Source of the DNA: Thauera sp. K11 | Lineage (GTDB): Bacteria; Pseudomonadota; Gammaproteobacteria; Burkholderiales; Rhodocyclaceae | NCBI RefSeq assembly: GCF_002354895.1 | Contig: NZ_CP023439.1 | Location: 3,286,001-3,350,000, forward strand | Reading direction: 5' to 3' | DNA length: 64,000 bases | Part shown: piece by piece, positions 1 to 11,446 of the stretch | Position numbering within the stretch: the stretch's first letter is position 1 | Layout: every line of letters begins with the position of its first letter | Position numbers and translations under genes: made by a program | The notes under the pieces: model-generated | Seen by the model: the letters and a program-made list of their open reading frames with translations, nothing else | Told to the model about the DNA's origin: nothing | Databases searched by the model: none

Positions 1-2049
1 GCCGTTGCGGCGGGCGATCTCCGTCACCGCCTCGCGCACCGCCACGGCGGTCTCGTGGCTCTTGCGGTGGCGCGCCTTCTTGTCGACCAGGTTCACCTGG
101 ATGTCGCCCATCTCCGGGCTGCTCCTCAGGTAGTACTGGCGCACGAGGCCGTTGAAATTGATCGGCGCCGCGGTGCCGGCGTAGGACTGCCAGTCCGTCA
201 CCTCCGGCACGGTCGCCAGGTGCGCGCCGATCTCGTTGAGCACGCGCGAGGTCTCCTCCACCGGCGTGCCCACCGGCATGTCGAGCACCACCTGGAACTC
301 GCTCTTGTTGTCGAAGGGCAGCATCTTCAGGACGACCAGTTGCACCGCCGGCAGCGCCACCGACGCGGCGATCAGCGCCAGCACCGCCAGCCACAGCCTC
401 ATCCGCGCCCGCGCGCCGGTGCGCTCGTCCAGCATCGGCGCCATCACGCGGCGGAACAGGCCGTCCAGGCGGCGGGTGAGCCTGTCCTCGCCCTCGTGGT
501 GGTGCGCATCGACCGAGCGCAGCAGCTTCTGCGCCAGCCAGGGCGTCACGACGAAGGCCACCGCCAGCGAGATGAACATCCCCATCGAGGCGTTGATCGG
601 GATGGGGCTCATGTAGGGCCCCATCAGCCCGGTCACGAAGGCCATCGGCAACAGCGCGGCGATGACGGTGAAGGTGGCGAGGATGGTGGGCCCGCCCACT
701 TCGTCGACCGCCTTCGGAATCAGCTTCCACAACGGCGTGTCCGGCTCCAGCGTGTGCCAGCGGTGGATGTTCTCCACCACCACGATGGCGTCGTCGACGA
801 GGATGCCGATGGAGAAGATCAGCGCGAACAGGCTCACCCGGTTCAGCGTGAAGCCCCAGGCCCAGGACGCGAACAGCGTCGCCGCCAGCGTCAGCGACAC
901 CGCGATGCCGACGATCACCGCCTCGCGGCGGCCGAGGGCGAAGAACACCAGCGCGACCACCGCCGCGGTGGCGAAGACGAGCTTGCCGATGAGCTGGGTG
1001 GCCTTGTCGTTCGCCGTCTTGCCATAGTCGCGCGTCACCGTGACCTCGACACCGTCGGGGATCAGCGCGCCGCGCAGCGATTCGATGCGCGAGATGGCCG
1101 CCTGCGCGACGTCGGACGCATTCGCGCCCGGCTTCTTCGAGACCGCCAGCGTCACCGCGGGAAAGAGCCCCTGCCCGGCAGCCGCTGCGCCGGAGCCGAA
1201 CCAGACGTAGCGCGAAGGCTGGTCGGGCCCGTCGTCCACCTGCGCGACGTCGCGCAGGAACACCGGCCTGGTGTCGTGCACGCCGACCACCAGCCGGCGC
1301 ACGTCTTCGGCCGATTCGATGTAGGTGCCGGTCTGCACCAGCACCTCGCGGTTGGCGGCGACCAGGCTGCCGGCCGGCTGCGACGCGTTGGCGAGCTGCA
1401 GCGCCGCACGCAGGTCCTGCGCGGTGACGCCGTGCGCGTTCATGCGCTCGGTGTCCATCTGCACCCGGATCACGTGGCCGGGGCCGCCGACGGTGGCAAC
1501 GTCGCGCGTGCCGTCGATGCGCTTCAGTTCGGTCTCCACCGCGCGCGCCACCTGCTGCAGGTCGAAGCCCGCGCGCGCGGGGTCGGCCGTCCACAGCGTG
1601 AGGCTGACGATGGGCACGTCGTCGATGCCCTTGGGCTTGACCAGCGGCGTGCCGACGCCAAGTTGCGGCGACAGCCAGTCGGAATTCGAATGCACCGTGT
1701 CGTACAGCCGCACCAGCGCGGTCTGGTTCGGCACGCCGACCTCGAACTGCACGGTGATCACCGCCATGCCCGGCCGCGACACGGTATAAACGTGATCGAC
1801 GCCGGCCATGCGCGACAGCACCTGCTCCGCCGGCCGCGCCACCAGCGCATCGACGTCGCGCGCCGAGGCGCCCGGAAAAGGCACCAGCACGTTGGCCATG
1901 GTCACGTCGATCTGGGGTTCCTCTTCCTTGGGCGTGATCAGCGTCGCGAACACGCCGGCCAGCAGCAGCACCAGCGCGATCAGCGGCGTCAGCGCGTTGC
2001 GCTGGAAGCCGGCCGCGATGCGGCCGGAGATGCCGAGTCGGTCTTCCAT
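1..2049 (-). CDS. RND-family efflux transporter, inner-membrane pump subunit (C-terminus outside window)
   Basis: Proton-driven pump of the AcrB/CzcA superfamily, acting in the inner membrane with the fusion protein encoded just upstream. About 683 N-terminal residues are present; the frame runs open off the window edge, and roughly 350 residues are expected to be missing. A first membrane helix lies near residues 17-35. The proton-relay helix motif GILVDDAIVVVENI begins near residue 415 with the paired aspartates D419-D420, as in AcrB D407-D408. The sequence resembles the HAE1-like drug/organic efflux branch more than the heavy-metal branch, but substrate cannot be read. The start ATG lies 16 bases after the fusion-protein stop, so the two share an operon. 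Confidence 0.9.
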   Translation of the reverse strand, partial: MEDRLGISGRIAAGFQRNALTPLIALVLLLAGVFATLITPKEEEPQIDVTMANVLVPFPGASARDVDALVARPAEQVLSRMAGVDHVYTVSRPGMAVITVQFEVGVPNQTALVRLYDTVHSNSDWLSPQLGVGTPLVKPKGIDDVPIVSLTLWTADPARAGFDLQQVARAVETELKRIDGTRDVATVGGPGHVIRVQMDTERMNAHGVTAQDLRAALQLANASQPAGSLVAANREVLVQTGTYIESAEDVRRLVVGVHDTRPVFLRDVAQVDDGPDQPSRYVWFGSGAAAAGQGLFPAVTLAVSKKPGANASDVAQAAISRIESLRGALIPDGVEVTVTRDYGKTANDKATQLIGKLVFATAAVVALVFFALGRREAVIVGIAVSLTLAATLFASWAWGFTLNRVSLFALIFSIGILVDDAIVVVENIHRWHTLEPDTPLWKLIPKAVDEVGGPTILATFTVIAALLPMAFVTGLMGPYMSPIPINASMGMFISLAVAFVVTPWLAQKLLRSVDAHHHEGEDRLTRRLDGLFRRVMAPMLDERTGARARMRLWLAVLALIAASVALPAVQLVVLKMLPFDNKSEFQVVLDMPVGTPVEETSRVLNEIGAHLATVPEVTDWQSYAGTAAPINFNGLVRQYYLRSSPEMGDIQVNLVDKKARHRKSHETAVAVREAVTEIARRNG

Positions 2050-2065
2050 CGCCGGTGCTCCGCGC

Positions 2066-3133
2066 TCAGCGTCCCGCGACCGGCCCGGCCGCCTGCGCGG
2101 CGATGCCCGCCCGCACCGGATCGACCGCCACCGATTCGCCCCCCGCCAGCCCGGCCAGTACCTCGACCTCGCCCTGCGGGCCGACCGCCTGACCGATGCG
2201 CACCTGGCGCAGCGTGAATCCGCCGCGCCCGTCGACGACATACACCGCCGTCAGCTCGCCGCGGCGCAACACCGCCGCGGGCGGCACCATCACCGGCGCC
2301 GTCTGCGTCGATGCATCGGCGGAGTGGAAATGGACGCGGGCGAAGCTGCCCGGCAGCACGTCCTGGGTGCCCGCCGGCAGATCGACGCGCACGCGCACCG
2401 TGTGGGTGCGGGCATCGGCGGCAGGCAGCACGGTGACGGCCGCCGCGTCGATCGAGCGCCCACGGTCGGGCAGCTCGATGCGCGCGCGCAGCGCCGCCGC
2501 ACCGCCGAGTTCGGCGATGCGCTGCTGCGGCAGGTCGACCAGCGCGCGCATCGCGGTCGGGTCATACACCGTCAGCAGCACGCGGCCCGGCTGCGCCATC
2601 TCGCCGCGCTCGATGTGGCGTGCAGCCACGAGGCCATCCAGCGGCGAAGCAATGGTGGTATAGCCCTGCACGGTGGCCGCCTGGCCGCGGCCGGCGCGCG
2701 CGGCGCGCAACTGCGCCTCGGCGGCGTCGAAGCGGGTGCGGGCCTGGTCGAGCGCGGACTGGCTGACGAACCTGCGCTCGACCAGGCTGCGCGCGCGCTC
2801 GTACTCGGCGCGCGCGTTGATGAGATCGGCTTCGGCCCGCGCCACGCCGGCATCGGCTCCCGCCACTGCCGCTGCGGCTTCCGCGGCATCGATGCGCATC
2901 AGTACCTGTCCGCGGCGCACCGCGTCGCCGGCATCCACCGCCAGTTCCACCACGCGGCCCGCCACCTGCGCGGCGAGCACGGACTGCCGCACTGCCTCGA
3001 TGGTGGCCTCGGCGGGCTGGGCGCGCATCACCGGATGCGCCTCGATGCGGACGACGGGCACGTCGGCCTGCGCAGCGAACGCCGCACTGCCGAGGAGCGC
3101 GACGAGAAACGGCGGGATCATGAGCGCTTTCAT
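2066..3133 (-). CDS. RND efflux periplasmic adaptor (membrane fusion protein, HlyD/AcrA family)
   Basis: Periplasmic adaptor linking the RND pump encoded directly downstream to an outer-membrane channel; no channel gene is in view. The 355-residue protein begins with a signal peptide (MKALM..., hydrophobic to about residue 20, AFA/AQA cleavage region). A lipoyl-like half follows (AGRVVELAVDAGDAV), then an alanine/arginine-rich coiled-coil hairpin near residues 75-150 and the second lipoyl half (ASPLDGLVAARH). Beta-barrel and membrane-proximal domains complete it. The frame continues open upstream, but this ATG gives the signal peptide. It has no Shine-Dalgarno sequence: the bases before it are a palindrome and a -10 box, so the mRNA may be leaderless. 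Confidence 0.9.
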   Translation of the reverse strand: MKALMIPPFLVALLGSAAFAAQADVPVVRIEAHPVMRAQPAEATIEAVRQSVLAAQVAGRVVELAVDAGDAVRRGQVLMRIDAAEAAAAVAGADAGVARAEADLINARAEYERARSLVERRFVSQSALDQARTRFDAAEAQLRAARAGRGQAATVQGYTTIASPLDGLVAARHIERGEMAQPGRVLLTVYDPTAMRALVDLPQQRIAELGGAAALRARIELPDRGRSIDAAAVTVLPAADARTHTVRVRVDLPAGTQDVLPGSFARVHFHSADASTQTAPVMVPPAAVLRRGELTAVYVVDGRGGFTLRQVRIGQAVGPQGEVEVLAGLAGGESVAVDPVRAGIAAQAAGPVAGR

Positions 3134-3157
3134 GTTTATAAGTATATTCTTATAAAC
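3134..3157 (-). promoter_or_regulatory. 24-bp palindrome, probable operator of the RND efflux operon
   Basis: Perfect 9-base arms GTTTATAAG and CTTATAAAC flank the 6-base centre TATATT. The AT-rich palindrome abuts the ATG of the fusion-protein gene and covers the -10 box and part of the spacer. A dimeric repressor (TetR or ArsR type are candidates) bound here would block RNA polymerase. No regulator gene is adjacent within the window. Confidence 0.65.
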
Positions 3158-3168
3158 TTTAGCGTCAA
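3141..3168 (-). promoter_or_regulatory. Sigma-70 promoter of the RND efflux operon
   Basis: Read on the minus strand: -35 TTGACG, 16-base spacer, -10 TATACT. Only seven bases separate the -10 box from the ATG of the fusion-protein gene, so transcription should start at or next to the start codon. Confidence 0.65.
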
Positions 3169-3213
3169 CGCCGCGCCGGCGTTCCGCACGCCACGCTCCA
3201 CCACACCGCCGGC

Positions 3214-3609
3214 CTACATCGCGCGCAGGCAGCCCTTTGCGTAATCCGCAATCGCGGCGATCACGCCGTCGGCCTCGCCGGCCGCCTCGGCCAGCACGAT
3301 CCGGCACTCCGGATGGAGGGCCTGCGCCTGCCCGATCAGCGCAGGCAGGTCCCGCTTCAGATGCCCCCCCTGGGCGAGAAAGACCGGCACCACCGCGATG
3401 CGGCCCACGCCCTCGGCGGCGAGGCGGGCAATCGCTTCGGGCAGGGTGGGCGTCATGAACTCGAGGAAGGCGAGTTCCACCGGCAGCCCCCCCCCGTCCT
3501 GCTGCAAGGCGGCACGGATGCGCTGCATCGGCCGCGCCCACTCCGGATCGCGGGCGCCATGCCCGAACAGGATCACCGCCGACCCAGTCCCGCCTGCTTG
3601 TCCGTTCAC
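3214..3609 (-). CDS. cbiX: Sirohydrochlorin chelatase, short CbiX/SirB type
   Basis: Single-domain class II chelatase inserting a divalent metal (cobalt or iron) into sirohydrochlorin, for cobalamin or siroheme synthesis. The 131-residue product matches the short CbiX form. Metal/substrate histidines are H17 in the LFGHGARD motif and H83 in QGGHLKRDLP; E50 lies in the conserved FLEFMTPTL segment. The GTG start is chosen because a GGAGG ribosome site sits eight bases before it, and because longer in-frame extensions would overlap the upstream gene. It lies 16 bases after tcdA. Whether the metal is Co or Fe cannot be told from sequence. Confidence 0.85.
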   Translation of the reverse strand: MNGQAGGTGSAVILFGHGARDPEWARPMQRIRAALQQDGGGLPVELAFLEFMTPTLPEAIARLAAEGVGRIAVVPVFLAQGGHLKRDLPALIGQAQALHPECRIVLAEAAGEADGVIAAIADYAKGCLRAM

Positions 3610-3625
3610 GGTCGTCCCCTCCGGA

Positions 3626-4468
3626 TCAATCCGGCCTGCGCACGCGCAGCAGGTGTTCCATCGCCCTCGCCGCGGCAAACAGGCCGACGCTGGCGGTGAC
3701 CGCCACGCTGGACCCATAGCCGGCGCAGGCCAGCCCCTGCGGCCCCCGGGGCGCGGTGCCGCCGTGCGGCGCCTCGCCGACGTCGCAGGCGGCGGGCGCG
3801 GGATAGCGCAGCGGCTCGGTGGAATAGACGGCCTCGATGCCGAACTTGCGCTTCGGGTCGCGGGTGAAGCCGTGCTCCTTGCGCAGGCGCGCCCTCACCT
3901 TGGCCAGCAGCGGGTCCTGCTCGGTACGCGACAGGTCGTCGACGCGGATACGGCCGGGGTCGAGCTTGCCGCCCGCGCCGCCGGCCATCACCAGCGGCAG
4001 CCGGCGCTCGCGGCACACCACGGCGATCGCAACCTTGGCGCGCACGTCGTCGATCGCATCGACGACCACGTCGACGCCGGCGAGCAGGTCTGTGGCATTC
4101 TCGGCGGTGAGGAAGTCGTCGACGACATCGACCCCGCAGCCGGGGTTGATGTCGCGCATGCGCGCCGCCATCGCCAGCACCTTGGCCTGCCCCAGCGTGC
4201 TGTCGAGCGCATGCGCCTGGCGGTTGATGTTGGATTCCGCGACGTGGTCGAGGTCGATCAGCGTGATCCGCCCCACGCCGCTGCGCGCCAGCGCCTCGGC
4301 GACCCAGGACCCGACGCCGCCGATGCCGACCACGCAGGCACGCCCCTGCGCCAGCGCATGCACGGTGCCCGAGCCGTACAGCCGGTCGAGTCCGCCGAAG
4401 CGGCGTTCGGGGTCGGGCGCGGCCGGCGCGCTTGCGGTGGGGGTGTCGATGGAGAGTCCGGTCGTCAT
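3626..4468 (-). CDS. tcdA: tRNA threonylcarbamoyladenosine dehydratase
   Basis: E1-like (ThiF/MoeB fold) enzyme that uses ATP to dehydrate t6A37 to cyclic ct6A in ANN-decoding tRNAs. The 280-residue product follows E. coli TcdA (CsdL) closely: RRFGGLDRLYG at the N-terminus, nucleotide motif GIGGVGSW at residues 48-55, LIDLDHV, the INRQ loop and a C-terminal VTASVG helix. The start is uncertain: an in-frame TTG 19 codons upstream is possible, and neither start has a strong ribosome site. The chosen ATG gives family length. Confidence 0.9.
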   Translation of the reverse strand: MTTGLSIDTPTASAPAAPDPERRFGGLDRLYGSGTVHALAQGRACVVGIGGVGSWVAEALARSGVGRITLIDLDHVAESNINRQAHALDSTLGQAKVLAMAARMRDINPGCGVDVVDDFLTAENATDLLAGVDVVVDAIDDVRAKVAIAVVCRERRLPLVMAGGAGGKLDPGRIRVDDLSRTEQDPLLAKVRARLRKEHGFTRDPKRKFGIEAVYSTEPLRYPAPAACDVGEAPHGGTAPRGPQGLACAGYGSSVAVTASVGLFAAARAMEHLLRVRRPD

Positions 4469-4639
4469 CGGGAGGGGGGTCCTGCGCTTTGCCGCCGGCT
4501 GGCTGCGCATTGCGCCGGCCGGCAAGGGTCAGCGCATGTTACCGCAGCGGCCCGGCGACGGCTGAACTCATGCCGACATGCAGGTTCCAATCCGCATCCG
4601 CCGCGCTTCCTGCACTCCACGCCCGCCCTGAAGGCCATC

Positions 4640-5452
4640 ATGACACCGAATGCGAATGCAGCAGGACACCCCCTCGCGAGCCCCCGCACGCACTCGAACT
4701 GTCTCGCCGCGGCGGGCCGCTGGTCTGGCCTCCTGGCCTGCGTGCTCCTGTTGTCGCTGTCCCGGCCGGCGGCGTCGGCGCCCTCGGCCGACGTCGCGCA
4801 GGCGGGCGTGGCCGCCTACGAGGCCGGGCGCATCGATGAAGCGGCGGGGCTGTTCGAGCAGGCCGCCCGCGCCGGCAACCGGCTCGCCCAGTTCAACTAC
4901 GCGATGATGCTGTACCGGGGCGAGACCCGCGCACCGGCCGGCACGGGCGACGCCGCCTGGCGCTGGCTGCGCCGGGCGGCCGGAGCCGGCCTGGCCGAGG
5001 CGCAATACCGTTTCGCGCAGATCTACGACCGCGGCGACGGCGTCCCCAGGTCTGCCGCGACCGCCAGGGAGTGGTATCGCCGGGCGGCCGAGCAGGGACA
5101 CGTGGAAGCGCAGGTCGCGCTGGCGACGATGTACTTCGTCGGCGCCGCCGGTGCCGCGCCCGACTACGTGCAGGCGGCGCAGTGGTACCTGGCGGCGGCC
5201 CGCGCCGGCGAGGCGGGTGCGCAGTTCCTGGTCGGCAACATGTACGAGGAAGGCTACGGCCTGCCGCAGGACAAGCGGCTTGCGGTCCACTGGTACGCCG
5301 CCGCCGCCCGCCAGGGAGACCTGGCGGCGGCGGCCCGCCTTCAGGCACTGGGCGGGGATGACCAGGACGAAGGCCGGGACGGCGGCCAGGGCGAGGACGC
5401 GGCACCGGCGACCGCCGCCCCGCCCGCCATGCCGGAACCGCCTACGCGCTGA
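4640..5452 (+). CDS. Sel1/TPR-like repeat protein, exported
   Basis: Function unknown; Sel1-like repeats are protein-interaction scaffolds. The 270-residue product has an N-terminal hydrophobic segment near residues 25-45 ending ASA, consistent with a signal peptide or anchor. Several roughly 36-residue alpha-alpha repeats follow, of the type AAWRWLRRAAGAGLAEAQYRFAQ and AVHWYAAAARQGDLAAA. The tail is acidic, then Pro/Ala-rich (DDQDEGRDGG onward). The start follows an AAGG ribosome site. It diverges from tcdA and its last 11 bases overlap the convergent hydrolase gene. Confidence 0.8.
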   Translation: MTPNANAAGHPLASPRTHSNCLAAAGRWSGLLACVLLLSLSRPAASAPSADVAQAGVAAYEAGRIDEAAGLFEQAARAGNRLAQFNYAMMLYRGETRAPAGTGDAAWRWLRRAAGAGLAEAQYRFAQIYDRGDGVPRSAATAREWYRRAAEQGHVEAQVALATMYFVGAAGAAPDYVQAAQWYLAAARAGEAGAQFLVGNMYEEGYGLPQDKRLAVHWYAAAARQGDLAAAARLQALGGDDQDEGRDGGQGEDAAPATAAPPAMPEPPTR

Positions 5453-6455
5453 CGAGACCGGCAGCCGCTTCGCGCCGGCTGTCCAGCCACTCGCCCAGGC
5501 CCTGCGCGTTCAGTTCCAGATCCATGCGCAGCAGTTCGAGCGCATCGTCTTCCGACAGGGCCCAGCTCTGGCGTGCGGTTTCCTCGCGCACCACCTGTTC
5601 CAGCCCGGCCAGGATCTCGACATGGCGCGCCACCCCTTCGCCGCGCGCCGCCTGCGCCACCGCGACCATGGTATCGATCAGGCGGTGGAGGTCGGCGCCG
5701 AGCCGCTCGACCTCGGTGACGCGGCTGAAGTGGGCGAGGTACATCGAACACGGCTGGAACGACAGCAGGCGGTCGATCGAGGCATGCATCGCCGCCGGAT
5801 CGAACTGCGTGGGCGTGGTGGTGGGGATGATGAAGGCCCGGCCATCGACGTCCAGTTCGCGGTAGGAAAGCCCGAAGGTGTCGCCGGTGAAGAAGGCGCA
5901 GGCGGTTTCGTCCCAGATGCAGATGTGGTGGCGCGCATGGCCGGGCGTGTCGAGCATGCGCAGGCGCCGTCCGGCCAGGTCGATCTCCAGCCCGTCGGTC
6001 GCCGCGACGATGCGCTCCGGCGCCACCGGCACGAGCCGGCCGTAGAGTTCGAACGCCCGCTCCGCCCCATACACCGCCGAGGTGCCCTCCCATAGCCGGG
6101 CCGGGTCCACCATGTGGCGCACGCCGCGCTGGTGCACCACCAGCCGGGCCTTGGGCAGGGCGCACATCAGGCTGCCGGCGGCGCCGGCGTGATCGAGATG
6201 GATGTGGGTGAGCAGGACCCAGTCGACCGCTTCCGGGGCGATGCCCAGTCGCGCCAGCGCCGACAGTACGCGCGGCACCGAGGCATTGCTGCCGGTATCG
6301 ACCACCGCCGCATGGCCGTTGTGCACGATGATGTGGATGGCGGCAAGCATCGGCCTGCCATAGCCCGAATCGACCGCATGGATGCCATGCAGATGGGTGA
6401 TGAGATGCTGCACGACAAGCTCCCCCGTTTGCGTCTGCTCTTTTTGCGCAGTCAT
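5442..6455 (-). CDS. Metallo-beta-lactamase-fold hydrolase
   Basis: Zn-dependent hydrolase of the MBL superfamily; substrate unknown. The 337-residue product carries the metal motif THIHLDHAG with H84, H86, D88 and H89, the third-histidine region DTPGHARHH, and the bridging aspartate region FFTGDTFG. The C-terminal third (from about residue 240) is helical and rich in charged residues. It resembles stand-alone MBL-fold proteins annotated as glyoxalase-II-like hydrolases, not true beta-lactamases, and no signal peptide is visible. It is convergent with the Sel1 gene and downstream of ssb. Confidence 0.8.
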   Translation of the reverse strand: MTAQKEQTQTGELVVQHLITHLHGIHAVDSGYGRPMLAAIHIIVHNGHAAVVDTGSNASVPRVLSALARLGIAPEAVDWVLLTHIHLDHAGAAGSLMCALPKARLVVHQRGVRHMVDPARLWEGTSAVYGAERAFELYGRLVPVAPERIVAATDGLEIDLAGRRLRMLDTPGHARHHICIWDETACAFFTGDTFGLSYRELDVDGRAFIIPTTTPTQFDPAAMHASIDRLLSFQPCSMYLAHFSRVTEVERLGADLHRLIDTMVAVAQAARGEGVARHVEILAGLEQVVREETARQSWALSEDDALELLRMDLELNAQGLGEWLDSRREAAAGLVSA

Positions 6456-6548
6456 GACTTGCGCCTCAGCCTACGCTGCCGGCGCGCCCTTGTTCGCGTG
6501 CTTTGGTCACGCCGGAGCCGGAACGTTCCCTCGTCGCACGGATGGAGC

Positions 6549-6586
6549 GAAAAAGACGCGGGCTGCCGCACCGAATGCAGCAGCCC
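6549..6586 (-). terminator. Intrinsic terminator after ssb
   Basis: On the minus strand a stem GGGCTGC/GCAGCCC (loop of 13 bases with partial inner pairing) is followed by GCGTCTTTTT. It lies about 30 bases after the ssb stop. Confidence 0.6.
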
Positions 6587-6617
6587 GGCCGGCACTGCGG
6601 CTGGCCCTCGCCGCCGT

Positions 6618-7124
6618 TCAGAACGGGATGTCGTCGTCGAAATCGCCGAAGCCGCCGGACGACGGCTGCGGCGCGGGCTGCGAACGCGGCGCCGAGGCCG
6701 GAGCCGGGGCCGAGGGCGCACGCGACGGCGACGGAGCGTCGTAGCCGCCGCCGGCATCGTCACCACGCATCGGCGCCTCGCCCGCGCCTTCGCGGCGGCC
6801 CAGCATCTTCATCTCGTCGGCTCGGATCTCGGTCGTGTAGCGGTCCTGGCCGCTCTGGTCCTGCCATTTGCGCGTGCGCAGGCTGCCCTCGATGTAGACC
6901 TGGCTGCCCTTGCGCAGGTACTGGCCGGCGATCTCGGCGAGCTTGCCGTAGAACGACACGCGGTGCCATTCGGTGGCATCGCGCCGTTCCCCGGTGTTCT
7001 TGTCGCGCCAGGTTTCGGTGGTGGCGAGGCGGATGTTGCAGATCGCGTCGCCGGACGGGGCGAAGCGGGTTTCGGGATCGGCGCCGAGGTTGCCGATGAG
7101 GATGACCTTGTTCACGGATGCCAT
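6618..7124 (-). CDS. ssb: Single-stranded DNA-binding protein
   Basis: Tetrameric OB-fold protein coating ssDNA in replication, repair and recombination. The 168-residue product starts [14 protein letters not shown]; the OB domain covers residues 1-110 ([27 protein letters not shown]). A Gly/Pro/Ser/Ala-rich linker leads to the acidic tip DDDIPF, which docks partner enzymes. The start has AAGGAG seven bases upstream. It lies 55 bases after the MFS gene on the same strand, with uvrA diverging beyond: the ssb/uvrA neighbourhood common in proteobacteria, here with a transporter inserted. Confidence 0.97.
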   Translation of the reverse strand: MASVNKVILIGNLGADPETRFAPSGDAICNIRLATTETWRDKNTGERRDATEWHRVSFYGKLAEIAGQYLRKGSQVYIEGSLRTRKWQDQSGQDRYTTEIRADEMKMLGRREGAGEAPMRGDDAGGGYDAPSPSRAPSAPAPASAPRSQPAPQPSSGGFGDFDDDIPF

Positions 7125-7179
7125 CGAGATTCTCCTTTGAATGCAAAAGCGGCCGCCTCCCGGCGCCCGCCGTTTTCCG

Positions 7180-8394
7180 TCAGCCCCCGGCCGGCGCCGG
7201 TGCCGGCACGGCACGAACGGGCGGCGGCGCCATGCCGGCGACGAGCGCGAGCCACACCAGCGCCAGCGCACCGCACGCCAGGTTCACCACGCCGTGGCCG
7301 AAATGCTGCGCGATCCAGCCGCCCAGCATACCGCCGAGGAACAGGCCGACGGACTGCAGGGTGTTATATACGCCCAGCGCGGTGCCCTTGGCGTGCGGCG
7401 GCGCGATGCGCGAAATCCACGACGGCTGGGTAGCCTCCAGCACGTTGAAGGCGACGAAGAAGAGCGTCAGCAGCAAGGCCAGCGGCAGCAGGCGGTCGCC
7501 CGCCGCGTAGAGGCCGAACTGCACCAGCGCAAGCAGCCCGACGGCGGCGCCGAACACCTGCTTCATGCGGTTGCGGCGCTCGGCGACGATGATCGCCGGC
7601 ACCATCACGACGAAGGACACCAGCACCGCCGGCAGGTAGATCTTCCAGTGCTCGGCCACCGGCAATCCGCCGCCGGCCACCAGAGCGGCCGGCACCATGA
7701 CCCACATCGTGGTCTGGATCAGGTGCAGGGCGAACACCCCGAGGTTCAGCCGCATCAACTGGCCGTCGCGCAGCACGTCGCCGAAGCGCCCGCCGCTGGC
7801 CCGCGGCACCGGCGGCGCATCCGGCACCACCCACAGCACCACCCCCATCGCCGCCAGCGCCAGCACGGCGGTGAGCCAGAAGATGCCGCTCATGCCGATC
7901 GCCGCGTACAGCAGCGGCGCAGCAACCATGGACAGCGCGAACACCAGGCCGATGCTCGAGCCGATCATCGCCATCACCTTGGTGCGATGCTGGTCGCGCG
8001 TCAGGTCCGCCGCCAGCGCGGTCACCGCCGCCGAGATGGCACCGGCCCCCTGCAGCACGCGGCCGGCGATGATCGTGTGGATGTCGCTCGCCAGCGCCGC
8101 CACCGCGCTGCCGAGAACGAAAAGGGCCAGTCCGAACAGGATCACCGGCTTGCGCCCGAAGCGGTCCGACGCGGCGCCGAAGGCGATTTGCAGAAGAGCC
8201 TGGGTGAGGCCGTAGGCACCGATCGCCAGGCCGACCAGCGTCAGGTTGTCGCCGCCGGGAAGGTGCGCGGCATGCACCGAGAACACCGGCAGGATCAGGA
8301 ACAGGCCGAGCATGCGCAACGCGAAGATCGCGGCGAGGCTCACGCCGGCACGGCGTTCGTCGGGCGTCATCGGATCGCGCGGAGGGGCAGACAT
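7180..8394 (-). CDS. MFS transporter, YajR-like
   Basis: Twelve-helix major facilitator protein of the inner membrane; substrate unknown. The 404-residue sequence tracks E. coli YajR closely: [22 protein letters not shown] near the N-terminus, [25 protein letters not shown] (motif A), [36 protein letters not shown] and [12 protein letters not shown]. YajR's C-terminal cytoplasmic YAM domain (about 65 residues) is absent; the protein ends soon after helix 12 with a Pro/Ala tail. The start is uncertain between this ATG and one eight codons later (MTPDERR); neither has a good ribosome site. Confidence 0.85.
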   Translation of the reverse strand: MSAPPRDPMTPDERRAGVSLAAIFALRMLGLFLILPVFSVHAAHLPGGDNLTLVGLAIGAYGLTQALLQIAFGAASDRFGRKPVILFGLALFVLGSAVAALASDIHTIIAGRVLQGAGAISAAVTALAADLTRDQHRTKVMAMIGSSIGLVFALSMVAAPLLYAAIGMSGIFWLTAVLALAAMGVVLWVVPDAPPVPRASGGRFGDVLRDGQLMRLNLGVFALHLIQTTMWVMVPAALVAGGGLPVAEHWKIYLPAVLVSFVVMVPAIIVAERRNRMKQVFGAAVGLLALVQFGLYAAGDRLLPLALLLTLFFVAFNVLEATQPSWISRIAPPHAKGTALGVYNTLQSVGLFLGGMLGGWIAQHFGHGVVNLACGALALVWLALVAGMAPPPVRAVPAPAPAGG

Positions 8395-8438
8395 GCGGGC
8401 GTGGCGTCGGCTGAACTGGAAAGGTCGGAATTCTAGCA

Positions 8439-8468
8439 TTGGCCCGGGCACGGCTTCTCTTCTATAGT
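8439..8468 (+). promoter_or_regulatory. Possible uvrA promoter
   Basis: TTGGCC (-35), an 18-base spacer and TATAGT (-10), about 30 bases before the uvrA ATG. No LexA-type CTGT-N8-ACAG box is visible, so SOS control is not supported here. Confidence 0.35.
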
Positions 8469-8500
8469 TTCGCGTTCCCTTCCGCCGTCAGCCCTCGCTC

Positions 8501-11329
<2,829 letters not shown>

Positions 11330-11446
11330 GCGCGGGGGGAGCAGCCGGTGCTTCCGGCCCGTCCGGCGAGCGCGGAGGGCCGTGCCGTACCGTAGGATGC
11401 CGGGCCGCCCGCTCACGCAAGGCCGCCCGGCACCACGATGCACCGT

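Noticed and set aside
55..2217. 720-codon plus-strand frame opposite the RND pump
   Set aside because: It is a compositional shadow (HRR/DRR repeats, no domain). The minus strand encodes a clear RND transporter running off the window edge.
3610..3717. N-terminal extension of cbiX into tcdA
   Set aside because: The frame is open but would overlap tcdA and adds no conserved sequence. The GTG with GGAGG eight bases upstream gives the family length.
8395..8500. Possible SOS (LexA) control of uvrA
   Set aside because: I looked for a CTGT-N8-ACAG box between the MFS gene and uvrA and found none, so I annotate only a tentative sigma-70 promoter.
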